Of a DNA stretch of 27,052 nucleotides, positions 13,980 through 21,187 are shown one piece after another (the stretch's first letter is position 1; each line of letters opens with the position of its first letter). Source of the DNA: Sphingomonas sanxanigenens (GTDB lineage: Bacteria > Pseudomonadota > Alphaproteobacteria > Sphingomonadales > Sphingomonadaceae); assembly GCA_003240855.1 (NCBI GenBank), contig QFNN01000033.1:1-27052 (forward strand), in the 5' to 3' direction. Made by a program: the position numbers and the translations under genes. Below the pieces are notes generated by a model. That model made no database searches. It worked only from the letters and a program-made list of their open reading frames with translations, and had not been told where the DNA came from.

Positions 13980-15293
13980 TCAGACCGCTTTCAGCGCCTG
14001 ATCGAAGTCGGCGATGAGATCGTCGGCATCCTCGACGCCGATCGAGATGCGGACGAGATTGTCGGTGATGCCAAGCGCGGCCTTGCGTTCCTCGGGCACC
14101 GACAGGTGTGTCATCGCGGCGGGGTGCGACGCCAGCGTTTCGGTGCCGCCGAGGCTGACCGCGAGCTTCGCGATGCGCAGCGCATCGAGGAAGCGGAAAG
14201 ACTCAGCCTCGCCGCCCTTGATGAACAGCGAGAAGGTCGATCCAGCGCCGGTGCAGTGGCGCTTGTAGATATCGGCTTGCCGGTCGCCTTCGAGGAAACC
14301 GAGATAGCCGACATGATCGACCTTGGCGTGATCGCGCAGGAAGGCGCAGACCCTGGCCGCATTCTCGCCCGCGCGCGTCATGCGCAGTTCGAGCGTTTCG
14401 AGGCTGCGGAGCAGCATCCACGCGGTGTTGGGGTCGGTGATCGTGCCGATCGTGTTGCGAAGCAGGCGGACGGTGTTGATCGGCTCCTTGCGCCCCAGCA
14501 CGCCGCCCGCCACGAGATCGCTGTGGCCGCCGGCATATTTGGTGAGCGAATAGACGACCATGTCGGCGCCATGCTTCAGCGGCTGCTGCCACAGCGGGCC
14601 GAGGAAAGTGTTGTCGATCGCGATCGGCGGCGCGTCCGGCCCCGAACCGAAGATGGCGTTGCGGCTGGCGGCGACCGCCTCGATGTCGACCAGCGCGTTG
14701 GTGGGGTTGGCCGGGCTTTCGAGATAGATAAGCGCGACATTGCCGCCTTCCTTCGCGCGGCCGAGGATCGTGTCGATCTCCTCGCGGGTCGCGCCTGCCG
14801 GGAAGTCGAGGAACTTCACCCCGAACTTGCCGAGCACGCGCGCGATGAGCGTTTCCGTCGCGGCGTAGAGCGGGCCGGAATGGACGATGGTGTCGCCGGG
14901 CTTGACCAGCGCGAGGAAAAGCGTGGCGATCGCCGACATGCCCGATGAGAAGGTCAGGGCATCCTCAGCCACTTCCCAGACGCCGAGCCGATCCTTGAGG
15001 ATCTCCTGATCGGGGCCGTTGAAGCGCGAATAGACCAGGCCTTCGGCCCCGCCCGGGCGCTTGCCCGTCACCCCCTCGAAATGGCGTTTGCCGGCGGCGG
15101 CATTCTCGAAAACGAAGGTTGAAGTGAGGAAGATAGGCGGCTTGAGCGAACCTTCCGAGAGCATCGGATCATAGCCATGTCCCATCATCAGCGTCGACGG
15201 GCGCAGCTTGCGACCGCCGATTTCCTCGATTGGCGACTTGGGCTTGCGGCGCGGGGTGGCGCCGGTCAGATCGGCTTCGTTCTCGTTCGACAT
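13980..15293 (-). CDS. Cystathionine gamma-synthase family PLP-dependent enzyme
   Basis: This 437-residue Cys/Met-metabolism PLP enzyme carries the PLP lysine K252 (SLTKYAGGHSD), D227 in AIDNTF (pyridine nitrogen partner), and YSRFNGPD near 88-95. Such enzymes make or break C-S bonds: cystathionine gamma-synthase or lyase, O-acylhomoserine sulfhydrylase, or methionine gamma-lyase. Sequence alone does not separate these. An N-terminal extension of about 30 residues rich in polar residues precedes the core. The start ATG 15293 has AAGG about 10 nt upstream, a fair site. The gene meets the HAD gene tail to tail with no space. Its leader (15294-15602) is long and contains a small ORF and hairpin. 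Confidence 0.9.
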   Translation of the reverse strand: MSNENEADLTGATPRRKPKSPIEEIGGRKLRPSTLMMGHGYDPMLSEGSLKPPIFLTSTFVFENAAAGKRHFEGVTGKRPGGAEGLVYSRFNGPDQEILKDRLGVWEVAEDALTFSSGMSAIATLFLALVKPGDTIVHSGPLYAATETLIARVLGKFGVKFLDFPAGATREEIDTILGRAKEGGNVALIYLESPANPTNALVDIEAVAASRNAIFGSGPDAPPIAIDNTFLGPLWQQPLKHGADMVVYSLTKYAGGHSDLVAGGVLGRKEPINTVRLLRNTIGTITDPNTAWMLLRSLETLELRMTRAGENAARVCAFLRDHAKVDHVGYLGFLEGDRQADIYKRHCTGAGSTFSLFIKGGEAESFRFLDALRIAKLAVSLGGTETLASHPAAMTHLSVPEERKAALGITDNLVRISIGVEDADDLIADFDQALKAV

Positions 15294-15602
15294 TGTGTTT
15301 CGCCTTTTGGCTGATTCTGCGGATGCCCCGGGTCTAGCCCAAGGCGCTCGCGAAGCCCATCGTTACGCTCTCCTTGCGGAAAGGGACGGAAACAGGCGCA
15401 TATCCGGCGCGACGTTGACGCACATGAAGGTCTGCGAAGCGAGTTTGCCCTGCGCCCGAAAAGGCGTCGCGCGGCCAAAGCTGCAATCTGAAATCCCGCA
15501 CCGCCAGCGGGACAGAAGCGGGTCGGGCGTTGCCGGGTCGTTTCGGCGAAAGGGAAAAGGCAGAAGCCGGCGCGCCGCGTCACATTGCGGGATGGTGGCG
15601 GT
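15294..15602 (-). promoter_or_regulatory. Leader and promoter region of the cystathionine gamma-synthase family gene
   Basis: About 310 bp without a supported full-size gene. On the minus strand it holds a small ORF (15334-15360) with a strong ribosome binding site. It also holds an 8-bp stem with two G-U pairs, GCCTTGGG/CCCGGGGC (around 15322-15342), overlapping that ORF's stop, and a short CCCGC/GCGGG hairpin at 15495-15511. I do not recognise a known riboswitch. Promoter boxes are not clear. Confidence 0.4.
15334..15360 (-). CDS. Possible 8-codon leader ORF upstream of the PLP enzyme gene
   Basis: AAGGAG stands 9 nt before an ATG at 15360, followed by codons for M-G-F-A-S-A-L-G and TAG. 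The site is a better ribosome binding site than that of the downstream gene, which starts 40 nt after this stop in another frame. The stop codon lies in the loop of a possible hairpin. The peptide has no Met or Cys codons beyond the start, so classical amino-acid attenuation is not indicated. It may be chance. Confidence 0.3.
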   Translation of the reverse strand: MGFASALG

Positions 15603-15633
15603 CGCCGCGCGCGTCGGCCTGACGCGCGCGGCG
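15603..15633. terminator. Perfect 13-bp hairpin downstream of the PEP-CTERM gene
   Basis: The arms at 15603-15615 and 15621-15633 pair without mismatch (CGCCGCGCGCGTC against its complement) around the loop GGCCT. It starts 13 nt after the PEP-CTERM stop. The only T-run (four T, 15635-15638) is on the plus strand, so it looks like a rho-independent terminator for rightward transcription. For the minus-strand gene it may instead block 3' decay or end transcription without a U-tract. Confidence 0.6.
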
Positions 15634-15646
15634 CTTTTCATGCCGC

Positions 15647-16456
15647 TCAGGCCGCGAAGCGGACCGTGGCGCGGCGACGGCGCAGCGCCGCGCCGGTGAA
15701 GCCGAAGCCGGCGATCAGCATCGCCCAGGTCGACGGCTCGGGGACGCCTGCGATGTTGAAATTGCCGATCCGCGCAATCTGTTCGGCGCTCAGGCCTTCG
15801 AGGCGCGGGGCGGCGAGGAGCGACTGGCCGGTGGCGATCGCCAGATCGACGTCGCTGTCGAGCGGGCCGTCCTCATCGCGCGCGAGAAAGGCGAAGTTGA
15901 GCAGGCTGATGCTCTCGCCCGGCGCGAGATCGAGCGCGAAGCGGACATTGTAGCGATCGGGAGTGATCGCCTGGATGCCCAGGCCGTTATTGCCCGAAAC
16001 GAGCGCGAGGACCGCGTCGTCGATGCAAGCGCCGGCGCCGTCATCCTCGCAACTGACCATCAGGCCGCCGGCATCGTAGCTGACCAGTTCATCGCCGTCC
16101 GAACCGAGATTGCCGAAGAAGTTGACCGTCGTCGCGACACGCGTCGACTGGTTGTTGGTGAAGGTGTCGAAGAAGCGATAGACGTTGCCGCTCAGCAGCT
16201 CGACCTGTCGGTTGAGCGTCAGGCTGCTGACGCCGCTGTTGTAGAAGCCGAAATTGTCGAACGTGTCATAGCCGCCGTCGGCAACCGAACCGAGCCAGGC
16301 GCCGCTGGGCTGCACCGTGCCGCCGACTCCGGTGTAGGAACTGCCATAGCCGGTCCCGTTGAAGATGTCGGCGCCCGCCTGGAACTGCGCGGCTTCGGCG
16401 CTGAAGGGAAGGAGCGCGGCGATCGCCGCTATGCTAAGCCTGAACATGCTGGTCAT
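15647..16456 (-). CDS. PEP-CTERM sorting domain-containing protein
   Basis: This 269-residue exported protein has a signal peptide (MTSMFRLSIAAIAALLPFSAEA) and a C-terminal PEP-CTERM anchor. The anchor begins VPEPSTWAMLIAG near residue 238, with a hydrophobic stretch and an R-R-R-R cluster. Such proteins are processed by an exosortase and usually belong to exopolysaccharide-associated surface layers. The middle part is beta-rich and of unknown function, with TVNFFGNLGSD and a Cys pair (CEDDGAGAC). The start ATG 16456 is preceded by CGGAG; an open frame continues upstream but has no signal peptide there. It follows the metallophosphoesterase by 68 nt. No exosortase gene is in the window. Confidence 0.88.
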   Translation of the reverse strand: MTSMFRLSIAAIAALLPFSAEAAQFQAGADIFNGTGYGSSYTGVGGTVQPSGAWLGSVADGGYDTFDNFGFYNSGVSSLTLNRQVELLSGNVYRFFDTFTNNQSTRVATTVNFFGNLGSDGDELVSYDAGGLMVSCEDDGAGACIDDAVLALVSGNNGLGIQAITPDRYNVRFALDLAPGESISLLNFAFLARDEDGPLDSDVDLAIATGQSLLAAPRLEGLSAEQIARIGNFNIAGVPEPSTWAMLIAGFGFTGAALRRRRATVRFAA

Positions 16457-16488
16457 GAAGATAACTCCGGAAAGATGGGAAGTGGTGA

Positions 16489-16520
16489 GCTCCGGCCGGG
16501 CCACGTCGCCCGGCCGGAGC
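16489..16520 (-). repeat. Perfect 13-bp intercistronic hairpin between metallophosphoesterase and PEP-CTERM genes
   Basis: The arms at 16489-16501 and 16508-16520 (GCTCCGGCCGGGC and its complement) pair perfectly around the loop CACGTC, starting 4 nt after the metallophosphoesterase stop. There is no T-run on the minus strand. It may stabilise the upstream mRNA or give partial termination before the PEP-CTERM gene. Confidence 0.6.
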
Positions 16521-16524
16521 CGGA

Positions 16525-18603
16525 TCATTTGCGGCGAGCGGTGAGCCACTGGTCGGGGCCGAGCGGCTTGGGCACGAGACGGACTTCGCCGATCGAGCCG
16601 AAGAAGCCGTCGACGCGCTGGCCGTCCCACCAGCTCGCGCCGAGGATCCACGGGTTGTTGAGGCTGGCCGAACGCATGCCGATCTGGCCGTTCAGCACGT
16701 TGCGCAGCACCGGCGCGCCATCGACATAAAGGATCGTCTCGCGCGTCGCGGGATCGCAGACGACGGCGATATGATACCAGGTGTCGCGCATGATCTCGCC
16801 CGACCAGTTGGTCTGCGGATAAGTCGCGTTGCTTGCGGGTACGACTTCCCACTGGACTTCGCGCAGGCTGGAAATGGCGAACAGCACCGACGAAGCCTCG
16901 GGGTCGCCGCCGGCGAAGCCGGGCAACGCGCCGCGATTGCCGACGCGGCCGAGGACATTGCCCCAGCGATGCTTCTCCGACGCCCAGTCCTTGTCCATCT
17001 TGATGAACGCCTCGGCAGTGTAGCCGTCCCAGAAGCTGCGGTTGTTCAGCGTGTTGCCGACCTCGGTCGAGAAGCTGCTGTTGCGGTTGACCGTCTTGTC
17101 GGTGTTGAGGAAGCGTACGCTGCCCGTCGCCGACGAGAGATAATGGTGATCGTCCGACCACACGACGTCGCCGAGCTGGGCGGGGGCGACGAGCGGGACG
17201 CGCTTCATCGGCGACAGGCCCATCGCATCGGGCAGGACATCGCCGACGTTGACGATCTGGCCATCCTTGCCGCCCATAACGCGCCAGTGGACGTAGGCCT
17301 CGGGCACATAGGGATAGTCATTCCCGTCGCGCGGCGGCACCGGCACCGGAACCTCGGGCTCGACATACCCGTCGAGCAACTGGGCCTCCACGCGGGGCAG
17401 GATCGGCACCCCGCTGGTCGACAGCTTGGGCTTGAACTTCATGAAGCCGGCGAAGCGCTTCTTGAAGTTGATCGGGATTGAGAAGCGCTCGTTGCTCTCG
17501 GTCAGGATGGCGCGATCGAACTGGTTGAGCGTGTTCTTCGGCTTCTGGACGACCCAAGGCGAGAAGGACAATATGTCGATCCTGTTCGCCGAAAAGTCGA
17601 TCTCGTAAAGCCGCATCAGCGCGTTGCCGCCCTGATAGGCCATCTGATAATCGACGACCATCTCCTCGACTTGATTGCCGAAATCATTGGTCTTGGACAG
17701 CCAGGCAGCGCCATGGTGGTGGCCGTTCAGCGTCATGAAAATCTGATCATTGTCGCGGATCAGCTTTTCCCACAGCATCTTGCCATATTCGGTCTCGAGC
17801 GGGCTGAGGCCGTCCTTGTCGATGTTAAGCAACTGGTGGTTGGACAGGATGACCGGCAGCGTCGGATTGCGGCGGATCACGTCGCGCGCCCAGGCGATGC
17901 CATTGTCGGAGATGCGCCACGACAGCGACAGCACCATGAACTGGATCCCGAACGCCTCGAACACATGATATTCGTGGAAGCCCGTGGAATCGCGTTCGCG
18001 GAAGGTTGTTTGCGCGGCCGCGCGCGACTTGGGGAACCACTGGAGATAAGGCTCGGCGGAGAGGTTGCGCTGCGCGTCGGTGCCCGAAGCCTGGTCCCAG
18101 GGACCATTATACTCGTAGTCCGTCAGCACGTCGTGATTGCCGGCGAGGATCGAATAGGGGATGCGCGCGGCCTCAAGCTTCTGCATCGCGCGGTCGGCGA
18201 TGCGCCACTGGTTGGGCTTGCCGACCTGATCGACGACGTCGCCGAGGTGGATCACGAAGGGGATATTGTACTGCGCGGCGTTGGCGGCGATCCAGCCGGT
18301 CTGCGCGTCATAAGGCGTGCTGCCATATTTCTTCTGAAACTGTTCGCTCTCGTCGGTAGTGGCGTAGCGCGAGTAGAATTGGGTATCGGGCAGGACGGCG
18401 AGCGCGAAGCTGGTCGTCGGGCCGGTCGCCTTGGCCATCGCGAGCGAGGTCACGCCCGGGTTGATCGACGTCGATGTCGCCTCGACGCCGCTTGCATTGC
18501 GGGCGGCGAGCAGGCCTGCGCCGATGGTGAGCGCCGAAATCCCGGCAGCGCCGCGCAGCACGTTGCGGCGATCCGTCCCTTTCTTTTCCGTATCTGAAGA
18601 CAT
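16525..18603 (-). CDS. Tat-exported metallophosphoesterase with C-terminal LamG-like domain
   Basis: This 692-residue protein has a twin-arginine signal (DRRNVLRG, 11-18, followed by a hydrophobic stretch). The calcineurin-like phosphoesterase domain shows D73-T-Q75, G121-D122, GNHD (155-158), NH256 and GHHH (294-297). The first motif is DxQ rather than DxH, as in some secreted members. From about 500 to 685 a LamG/concanavalin-like domain is likely (YTAEAFIKMDKD, TWYHIAVVCD, TILYVDGAPVLRN, GSIGEVRLV); such domains often bind carbohydrates. The exported fold suggests action on an extracellular phosphate ester or nucleotide. The ATG has GAGGGAA upstream. It is followed by the PEP-CTERM gene, with a hairpin between, so the pair may act in surface or exopolysaccharide biology. 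Confidence 0.88.
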   Translation of the reverse strand: MSSDTEKKGTDRRNVLRGAAGISALTIGAGLLAARNASGVEATSTSINPGVTSLAMAKATGPTTSFALAVLPDTQFYSRYATTDESEQFQKKYGSTPYDAQTGWIAANAAQYNIPFVIHLGDVVDQVGKPNQWRIADRAMQKLEAARIPYSILAGNHDVLTDYEYNGPWDQASGTDAQRNLSAEPYLQWFPKSRAAAQTTFRERDSTGFHEYHVFEAFGIQFMVLSLSWRISDNGIAWARDVIRRNPTLPVILSNHQLLNIDKDGLSPLETEYGKMLWEKLIRDNDQIFMTLNGHHHGAAWLSKTNDFGNQVEEMVVDYQMAYQGGNALMRLYEIDFSANRIDILSFSPWVVQKPKNTLNQFDRAILTESNERFSIPINFKKRFAGFMKFKPKLSTSGVPILPRVEAQLLDGYVEPEVPVPVPPRDGNDYPYVPEAYVHWRVMGGKDGQIVNVGDVLPDAMGLSPMKRVPLVAPAQLGDVVWSDDHHYLSSATGSVRFLNTDKTVNRNSSFSTEVGNTLNNRSFWDGYTAEAFIKMDKDWASEKHRWGNVLGRVGNRGALPGFAGGDPEASSVLFAISSLREVQWEVVPASNATYPQTNWSGEIMRDTWYHIAVVCDPATRETILYVDGAPVLRNVLNGQIGMRSASLNNPWILGASWWDGQRVDGFFGSIGEVRLVPKPLGPDQWLTARRK

Positions 18604-18849
18604 GAGCGATTCCCTCTGTTGGGCGTTTTGCCGTGACGGAGGGGGCGGTAGGGAGTGCCGGTGACGGTAACGTTCAGGATTTGTTGCGACGCGATAAAAT
18701 TAAAAAAACATTAATATTACGAATATGATAACCGCGATGTTAGCGTTATCATATTCTCCGCTTGTCTATCGGAGTGCGCGCATGGGGGCTGCTGCCCGCA
18801 AGCGGACGCAGCGGATTGCGATTATCGACGTGAGCCGCGGCGCGGCGTG
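18604..18849. promoter_or_regulatory. Intergenic region between pgeF and the metallophosphoesterase gene
   Basis: 246 bp without a gene. It contains an AT-rich pocket (about 18694-18757), the long inverted repeat listed separately, and a neighbouring CTCCG/CGGAG repeat (18756-18760/18770-18774). It must hold the metallophosphoesterase promoter and the 3' end of the pgeF operon. I could not identify convincing -35/-10 or -24/-12 boxes. Confidence 0.4.
18721..18756. repeat. 12-bp-arm inverted repeat, candidate operator or terminator
   Basis: GAATATGATAAC (18721-18732) and GTTATCATATTC (18745-18756) are exact reverse complements separated by 12 nt. With one bulged base, two further GC pairs can form inside. 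It lies 118 nt upstream of the metallophosphoesterase start and 94 nt after the pgeF stop. On the minus strand a T-rich run follows about 14 nt after the repeat, so it is either an operator for a dimeric regulator or a weak terminator. Confidence 0.6.
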
Positions 18850-19611
18850 TCAGCCAAGGCCGATAAGCGAGACCTGGCGGCCATAGTCGGGCTCACCGCG
18901 ATGCGTGCTGCGGCGATAGCTGAAAAAGCGCGTCTCGTCGGCATAGGTGTCGAGCCCCATCGCCTCGATGCGGCGGATGCCCGCCTCGGCCAGGCGTGCG
19001 GCGACATAGGCTTCGATGTCGAACTGGTGATGACCCGGGCGGCCGGGGGTGAAGAAGCGCTCATTGGCGGGATCGTCCGCCTCGAAGCGGCGCGCGAAGC
19101 CGTCGTCGACTTCGTAAGAGGCGCGGCCGATGCATGGGCCGATCGCCGCCGCGATCCGTTCGCGGCGCGCGCCGAGCCGTTCCATCGCCTCGATCATGCG
19201 CGCGTTGACGCCGCCGATCGCGCCTTTCCAGCCGCTATGCGCCGCGCCGATCACGCCGGCCTCTACATCGGCGGCGAGCACCGGAACGCAATCCGCAGTA
19301 AGGATGCCGAGCAGGAAGCCCGGCCGGTCGGTGACCACCGCGTCGGCGCGGGGGCGTTCGTCGGCGGATAGTGCTGCGTTGATCCGCACCACGTCCGCCG
19401 AATGAACCTGATGAAGCGTGACGAGCGTCGCCCCGGGGAGCACCGCGCTGACCGCAAGCGCGCGATTGGCTTCGACGGAAGCCCGATCGTCATCCGAGCC
19501 GAGCCCGACGTTCAGCCCGGCATGGATGCCCTGCGACACGCCGCCGCGCCGACCGAGGAAGCCATGTGCAACGCCCTTGAGGGCGGCGGCCCGGATCACC
19601 TCGACGCTCAT
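18850..19611 (-). CDS. pgeF: Peptidoglycan editing factor PgeF (YfiH/laccase-domain, polyphenol oxidase family)
   Basis: This 253-residue protein has the conserved metal site of the YfiH/DUF152 family: H70 (HQVHS), C108 (TADCVPVL) and H125 (AAHSGWKG). It also has the family segments GVSQG, AVVTDRPG and the late FSYRRSTHRGEPDYGR. Members were first called polyphenol oxidases; in Escherichia coli PgeF removes wrong amino acids from peptidoglycan precursors, and others act on purine nucleosides. Its ATG overlaps the stop of the GNAT gene (ATGA). It is the last gene of the lgt operon. Confidence 0.92.
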   Translation of the reverse strand: MSVEVIRAAALKGVAHGFLGRRGGVSQGIHAGLNVGLGSDDDRASVEANRALAVSAVLPGATLVTLHQVHSADVVRINAALSADERPRADAVVTDRPGFLLGILTADCVPVLAADVEAGVIGAAHSGWKGAIGGVNARMIEAMERLGARRERIAAAIGPCIGRASYEVDDGFARRFEADDPANERFFTPGRPGHHQFDIEAYVAARLAEAGIRRIEAMGLDTYADETRFFSYRRSTHRGEPDYGRQVSLIGLG

Positions 19612-20138
19612 ATGTTCGTCTCCGTCAGGTCGAGCATCATCACCGGGTCCATGTCGATCTTGTCGCCGACATGGAAGGGGGCGACGCCGACCTGGACGAA
19701 GCCGACGCGCCTGTAAAAGGAAAGCGCACGCCAGTTCTCGGCATAGACGCTGAGATAAAGGGCCGGAGCCTGCTGCGCGCGGGCTGCGTCGATCGCCCAG
19801 TCCATCAAGGCAGGGCCGATGCCGGCGCCATGATGATCCTTGAGAACATAAAGCTGCTTCAGTTCCATCGCGCCTTCGGGGTGATCGACTGGCTGGGTCA
19901 TCGCCGATAGCTTGGCGAAGCCGGCGATCAGGCCCTCGTCATCCAGGGCGAGGCGGATGCGATAGGCCGGGTCGTCAATCTGTGCAGGCAGGCCTGCCGG
20001 GCCGAATGCGGTTTCCAGAAAGGCGTCGAGATCGCCCGGCGCGTAGAGCGGCCCGAACGTGTCGAGGAAGGAGGTGCGCGCCATTGCGGCGAGCGAATCG
20101 CCGTCCTCGGGCCGGGCGTCGCGATAGCTGATCATCAT
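19608..20138 (-). CDS. GNAT family N-acetyltransferase
   Basis: This 176-residue protein has the GNAT fold: ELKQLYVLKDHHGAGIGPALM (about 91-112) holds beta-4 and the acetyl-CoA pyrophosphate loop (HHGAGIG), and LSVYAENWRALSFYRRVGF (about 132-150) is the usual motif B. The substrate is unknown. It overlaps midA upstream and pgeF downstream by four bases each (ATGA), so it is embedded in the lgt operon. The first of two tandem ATGs is used here because of the overlap; the second is one codon later. Confidence 0.88.
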   Translation of the reverse strand: MMISYRDARPEDGDSLAAMARTSFLDTFGPLYAPGDLDAFLETAFGPAGLPAQIDDPAYRIRLALDDEGLIAGFAKLSAMTQPVDHPEGAMELKQLYVLKDHHGAGIGPALMDWAIDAARAQQAPALYLSVYAENWRALSFYRRVGFVQVGVAPFHVGDKIDMDPVMMLDLTETNI

Positions 20139-21178
20139 TGGAAACCTTCGGGATCCGGCCAGCCGGGCGCGGTCAGCGCAAGCACATTGAACAGCGCGCC
20201 CATCTGCGCCGGGGCGGTGAGGCGGACGAGCGCGGCGGCGATTTCCGGCCCGCGCCCGCTCTGCCTCGACAGCGCCTGCGCGCGCGTGCCGATGCCGAGC
20301 CGGGCGAGCCAGTCGCCCTGCGCAACGGGGCCGTGCGACCGGGCGCCGCCAGCGCGCGCGGCCTCCGCCAACGTCGCGAAATCGACATGAGCGGTGATGT
20401 CGCGCTCGCCGGGTTCCTCGAATGGATTGACGCGGGAATGCGCTTTCACGGCCTGGAGCGTGTCGCCCACGGCGGGGCCTTCATAGCCATAGTCGATGAT
20501 GACAGCCGCGCCGCCTTGCGCCGCCAGCCGTTCGCCGAACGCGCGGGCCAGCGCCGCACCCGTTGGACTGGTCTCGATGATGCTGCCGGGCGGAGAGTCG
20601 CGCAGCGCATCGGGTATGATGGCGTCGAGCAGCGGGCCGCCGACCGTGGGCAGGAAAATCCCCTCGACGATCCCGACATGGCGCTCGCGCCATTCGCCGC
20701 CGGCGCGGATCAACTGGCGGATCGGCAGCGCATCGAAAAACTCGTTGGCGACGATCAGCAGCGGCGCATCGGCGGGCAGGCTCGCTATGTCGTCGTGCCA
20801 GACGGCGTCGGGCACGCGATCGGCCTGGATCGCGCGCAGCGCCGGGCTGGTCTCGACGAAATGCACGGGTGGCGTGAGGCCCGCCGCCTTCATCGCGCGC
20901 AGGGCATCGGCGGTGAGTGTGCCGCGGCCCGGGCCGAGTTCAACATAGTGGCAGGCCGGCCGGCCTGCCCGCGTCCACAGATCGGCAAGCCACAGCCCGA
21001 TCATCTCGCCGAACATCTGGCTGATCTCCGGCGCGGTGACGAAATCGCCTTCCGCGCCCAGTGGATCGCGCGTCGCATAATAATGCCCGTTGGCGGCCGC
21101 CATGAAGTGCGCGATCGAGACCGGCCCTTCGAGGAGAATAGCGGCGCGCAGAACGTCAGCGCAGCTCAGCTCGCTCAT
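20135..21178 (-). CDS. MidA/NDUFAF7-type class I SAM-dependent methyltransferase
   Basis: This 347-residue protein belongs to the DUF185/MidA family. The signature YYATRDPLGAEGDFVTAPE (33-51) followed by SQMFGEMIG, and the SAM-binding motif VELGPGRG (79-86), are diagnostic. In mitochondria NDUFAF7 dimethylates an arginine of a complex I subunit; the bacterial role is less clear but may be similar. The start ATG has GAGG within the last codons of lgt, only 9 nt away, and its end overlaps the GNAT gene. Confidence 0.92.
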   Translation of the reverse strand: MSELSCADVLRAAILLEGPVSIAHFMAAANGHYYATRDPLGAEGDFVTAPEISQMFGEMIGLWLADLWTRAGRPACHYVELGPGRGTLTADALRAMKAAGLTPPVHFVETSPALRAIQADRVPDAVWHDDIASLPADAPLLIVANEFFDALPIRQLIRAGGEWRERHVGIVEGIFLPTVGGPLLDAIIPDALRDSPPGSIIETSPTGAALARAFGERLAAQGGAAVIIDYGYEGPAVGDTLQAVKAHSRVNPFEEPGERDITAHVDFATLAEAARAGGARSHGPVAQGDWLARLGIGTRAQALSRQSGRGPEIAAALVRLTAPAQMGALFNVLALTAPGWPDPEGFQ

Positions 21179-21187
21179 CGTCGGGCC

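Noticed and set aside
15294..15420. Possible SAM-II riboswitch before the cystathionine gamma-synthase family gene
   Set aside because: A GCCAAAAGGC stretch near the start recalls the 3' end of SAM-II, but the pseudoknot partner and the conserved loop sequences are not found.
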